Origin: Novosphingobium sp. NDB2Meth1
Lineage (GTDB): Bacteria > Pseudomonadota > Alphaproteobacteria > Sphingomonadales > Sphingomonadaceae
Length of the DNA stretch: 64,000 nt
Assembly (NCBI RefSeq): GCF_900117425.1
Contig: NZ_FPEH01000011.1
Location: 620,001 to 684,000 of the forward strand
Direction of reading: 5' to 3'
The position numbers were made by a program, and so were the translations under genes. Below the pieces are notes generated by a model. That model searched no databases. It was not told where the DNA came from and worked only from the letters and a program-made list of their open reading frames with translations. How positions within the stretch are numbered: position 1 is the stretch's first letter; every line of letters starts with the position of its first letter. Positions 63,778-64,000 of this stretch are shown piece by piece.

Positions 63778-64000
63778 TCAGCCGAGCCAGCTTTCCGGAC
63801 GTTCGATCAGTTCGATGCGGTAGCCATCGGGATCGGCGAGGAAGGCGATCGTTTCGCCGGGATCGCCTTGCAGCGGGCCGGGCGCGCGCACCACCCGGGC
63901 GCCGCGCGCTGCGGCCTCGACGGTGAATGCGCGGATATCGGGCACGCCGATGGCGATATGGCCATAGGCGGTGCCCGGCTCGTAGCGCGTGATGTCCCAA
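63778..64000 (-). CDS. gloA: Lactoylglutathione lyase, C-terminal fragment (cut by window edge)
   Basis: The last 73 codons of a glyoxalase I type (VOC superfamily) protein run from the window edge to TGA at 63778-63780. GTAYGHIAIGVPDIRAF, with the metal-binding region just before it, then GDPGETIAFLADPDGYRIEL with the metal-ligand Glu, are typical of GloA, which converts the methylglyoxal-glutathione adduct to lactoylglutathione. The start lies outside the window. Another VOC enzyme is possible but less likely. Confidence 0.88.
   Translation of the reverse strand, partial: WDITRYEPGTAYGHIAIGVPDIRAFTVEAAARGARVVRAPGPLQGDPGETIAFLADPDGYRIELIERPESWLG

Overview
This window is 64 kb of high-GC chromosomal DNA from an alphaproteobacterium, most likely a sphingomonad close to Novosphingobium or Erythrobacter (inference). 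The reasons are the complete alphaproteobacterial division and cell-wall (dcw) cluster, a short type ArgC, an adrenodoxin-type ferredoxin, Bpt, TamA/TamB, a large TonB receptor and many dispersed palindromic repeats. Both edges cut genes: the start of obgE on the left and the end of a glyoxalase I gene on the right. I see no insertion sequence, integrase, prophage, plasmid gene, rRNA operon or CRISPR array.

Layout. 0-4 kb: obgE start, tRNA-Ala(CGC), a proline-rich lipoprotein, a Bax-inhibitor-1 protein, proC and a YbjN-type protein. 4-25.7 kb, all minus strand: mraZ-rsmH-ftsL-ftsI-murE-murF-mraY-murD-ftsW-murG-murC-murB-ddl-ftsQ-ftsA-ftsZ, followed by a TPR/SPOR protein. Most junctions are ATGA or GTGA stop/start overlaps, so the cluster looks translationally coupled. 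Its leader carries 10-bp-phased MraZ-box-like repeats and three GANTC (CcrM) sites. 26-32.6 kb: a DUF4350-like lipoprotein, a small membrane protein, cysK, ccmAB, a pterin dehydratase, an SDR, a membrane protein, an AlkA-type glycosylase and a ferredoxin. 32.6-36.5 kb: a TonB receptor plus a secreted phosphodiesterase, preceded by two Pho-box-like repeats. 36.5-43.3 kb: DUF427 protein, M17 aminopeptidase-SH3 protein-argC operon, map, and glnB-glnA behind a sigma-54-type promoter. 43.3-44.9 kb: a gene-poor stretch packed with palindromic repeats. 45-51.7 kb: CHAP protein, double-cupin lipoprotein, GGDEF-EAL protein, aldehyde dehydrogenase and a GT4 glycosyltransferase. 51.7-64 kb: tamB, tamA, bpt, ilvA, a VanZ-like protein, an HIBADH-like dehydrogenase, an exported amidohydrolase and the gloA end.

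The most unusual feature is the repeats. At least seven palindromic families (called A to G here) occur. Two copies lie inside reading frames: a family A copy in the N-terminus of MurB, where no ATG, GTG or TTG start exists downstream of the repeat, and a family D copy between the start codon and the signal peptide of the amidohydrolase. This resembles the in-frame palindromic elements known from Rickettsia, but the families here are different. I found no wholly new enzymatic system.
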